Shown here in pieces: positions 5,899 to 6,525 of a stretch of DNA of 6,525 bases. The stretch is from assembly GCA_945957305.1 (NCBI GenBank), contig CAMFLN010000182.1, forward strand, positions 1 to 6,525, given 5' to 3'. Position numbers and translations under genes: made by a program. The notes under the pieces were generated by a model that did no database searches, was not told the DNA's origin, and saw only the letters and a program-made list of their open reading frames with translations. This DNA comes from an uncultured Planctomycetaceae bacterium (GTDB lineage: Bacteria; Planctomycetota; Planctomycetia; Pirellulales; JACPPG01). The number at the start of each line of letters is the position of its first letter. Within the stretch, counting starts at the first letter, position 1.

Positions 5899-6253
5899 GG
5901 AAAATGCCTAACATGCTGCGGGCAAGCAGTTTCCGCCGCAAAAAGGACGGGTAACTGGCGATTCTGCCACTGGGCAAGTATCGCTCAATCCAGGAGTTGA
6001 GTCAACGGCGTTCGGTTCACTCCGGTCACGGCGACTTGCGCCGCAAACCTTTGTGAAATCAATAATTACGACACGAATCCGACGTACTGTCTCCGCGTCC
6101 TCACGAGTGTGGGGGACAAGTCGACGGGCAGAGCGCCAGACGGCAATCTTGCAAAATGCTCAACCTCTTTGAAGGGCTGGACTTTACGCGTCTTCGTGAA
6201 TGCCGGTACAGTTCCGCTCGCCTCGCCACTCGGGCAAGCCTGGGCAGTCTTTT
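5899..6253. other. Divergent intergenic region between proA and the glycosyltransferase gene
   Basis: These 355 bases hold no gene I can support. They contain the possible proA promoter on the - strand and a small CTCAA/TTGAG inverted repeat (5984-5988, 5997-6001). An AT-rich patch at 6051-6068 (TTGTGAAATCAATAATTA) stands out from the GC-rich surroundings and could hold a promoter for the + strand gene: TTGCGC at 6036-6041 is followed 17 bases later by TCAATA. An imperfect hairpin lies at 6097-6117 (GTCCTCAC, loop GAGT, GTGGGGGAC) and would fall in the leader of the + strand gene. Confidence 0.5.
5961..5988 (-). promoter_or_regulatory. Possible sigma-70 promoter for proA
   Basis: Read on the - strand, TTGAGC (5983-5988) and CAGAAT (5961-5966) are separated by 16 bases. 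Each matches 4 of 6 consensus positions. Transcription would begin near 5954, leaving a leader of roughly 55 nt. This is the best candidate I can see upstream of proA, but motif matches this weak occur by chance. Confidence 0.3.
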
Positions 6254-6525
6254 ATGGAACCGTCCGTCGCCACCTCAGGTGCTCTTCTGCGTGAACACAG
6301 CTTGCGGCTGCAGCGCAGTCGAGCGCTGGCCGTTGTAGGCAACTGGCTCCAACGCCCGACGATCGTCTTGGCGCTGCTGGCAGTTTTGTTGGCCACGCAA
6401 CTGACGCCGTTGTGGAGCCCCACGCCCGACGCCGCGGGTTACCTCTCGATCGCGCGCAGTATTGCGCACGGCGGCCCACCGGCGAACATGGGCTCGCCCA
6501 AGCTGCATTACGCTCCGGGCTACCC
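6254..6525 (+). CDS. Probable GT-C (PMT/ArnT-like) membrane glycosyltransferase, N-terminal part
   Basis: The frame stays open to the right edge; 90 full codons are visible and no stop is reached, so the gene is partial. After a basic N-terminus (LREHSLRLQRSRA) comes a membrane helix at about residues 35-50 (PTIVLALLAVLLATQL). Next is a loop with PTPDAAGYLSIARSIAHGG (57-74) and LHYAPGYP at the end. An Asp shortly after TM1, followed by YLSIARSIA and a YAPGYP motif, is the layout of polytopic lipid-linked-sugar transferases of the GT39/ArnT-like class; Asp59 would be in the first extracytoplasmic loop, where the catalytic Asp usually lies. An in-frame ATG at 6200 would add 18 residues. Neither start has a clear Shine-Dalgarno site; 6254 gives the more usual length before TM1. 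A general polytopic membrane protein of unknown role is the alternative. Confidence 0.6.
   Translation, partial: MEPSVATSGALLREHSLRLQRSRALAVVGNWLQRPTIVLALLAVLLATQLTPLWSPTPDAAGYLSIARSIAHGGPPANMGSPKLHYAPGY

Noticed and set aside
6109..6294. Small + strand frame of 61 codons upstream of the glycosyltransferase
   Set aside because: It overlaps the start of the better-supported membrane protein frame, has a GTG start without a ribosome site, and shows no domain.

Overview
The window looks like ordinary chromosome from a high-G+C planctomycete (Pirellula/Blastopirellula-like). This is inferred from the style of the ECF sigma/anti-sigma pair, the secreted FG-GAP/VCBS protein and the codon use. No 16S or other marker is present to confirm it. 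I see no mobile element, CRISPR array, tRNA or rRNA.

Layout. On the + strand, bases 1-2140 hold the tail of an ECF sigma factor, a single-pass anti-sigma-like membrane protein starting 2 nt after it, and a secreted PDZ protein with a long 11-residue-repeat coiled coil. A strong intrinsic terminator (2152-2198) ends this group. On the - strand, reading from right to left, are proA (5898-4624, proline biosynthesis), fliM (4546-3539, flagellar switch, probable GTG start) and a secreted seven-motif FG-GAP/VCBS propeller protein (3344-2160). The last of these converges on the PDZ gene, so the PDZ terminator lies inside its final codons. A 355-base divergent intergenic region (5899-6253) separates proA from a + strand gene cut off by the right edge. 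That gene encodes the N-terminus of a probable GT-C (PMT/ArnT-like) membrane glycosyltransferase.

How the genes fit together. The first three genes look like an envelope-stress signalling unit: a sigma factor, a membrane anti-sigma with a periplasmic domain, and a periplasmic PDZ protein that may sense or modulate it. This resembles the RpoE/RseA/DegS logic but has no visible protease domain. proA and fliM may be co-transcribed although they have no known functional link. No clearly new system is present. The most notable items are the hendecad PDZ protein next to the sigma/anti-sigma pair, the terminator embedded in a neighbour's coding sequence, and sequence deviations in FliM.
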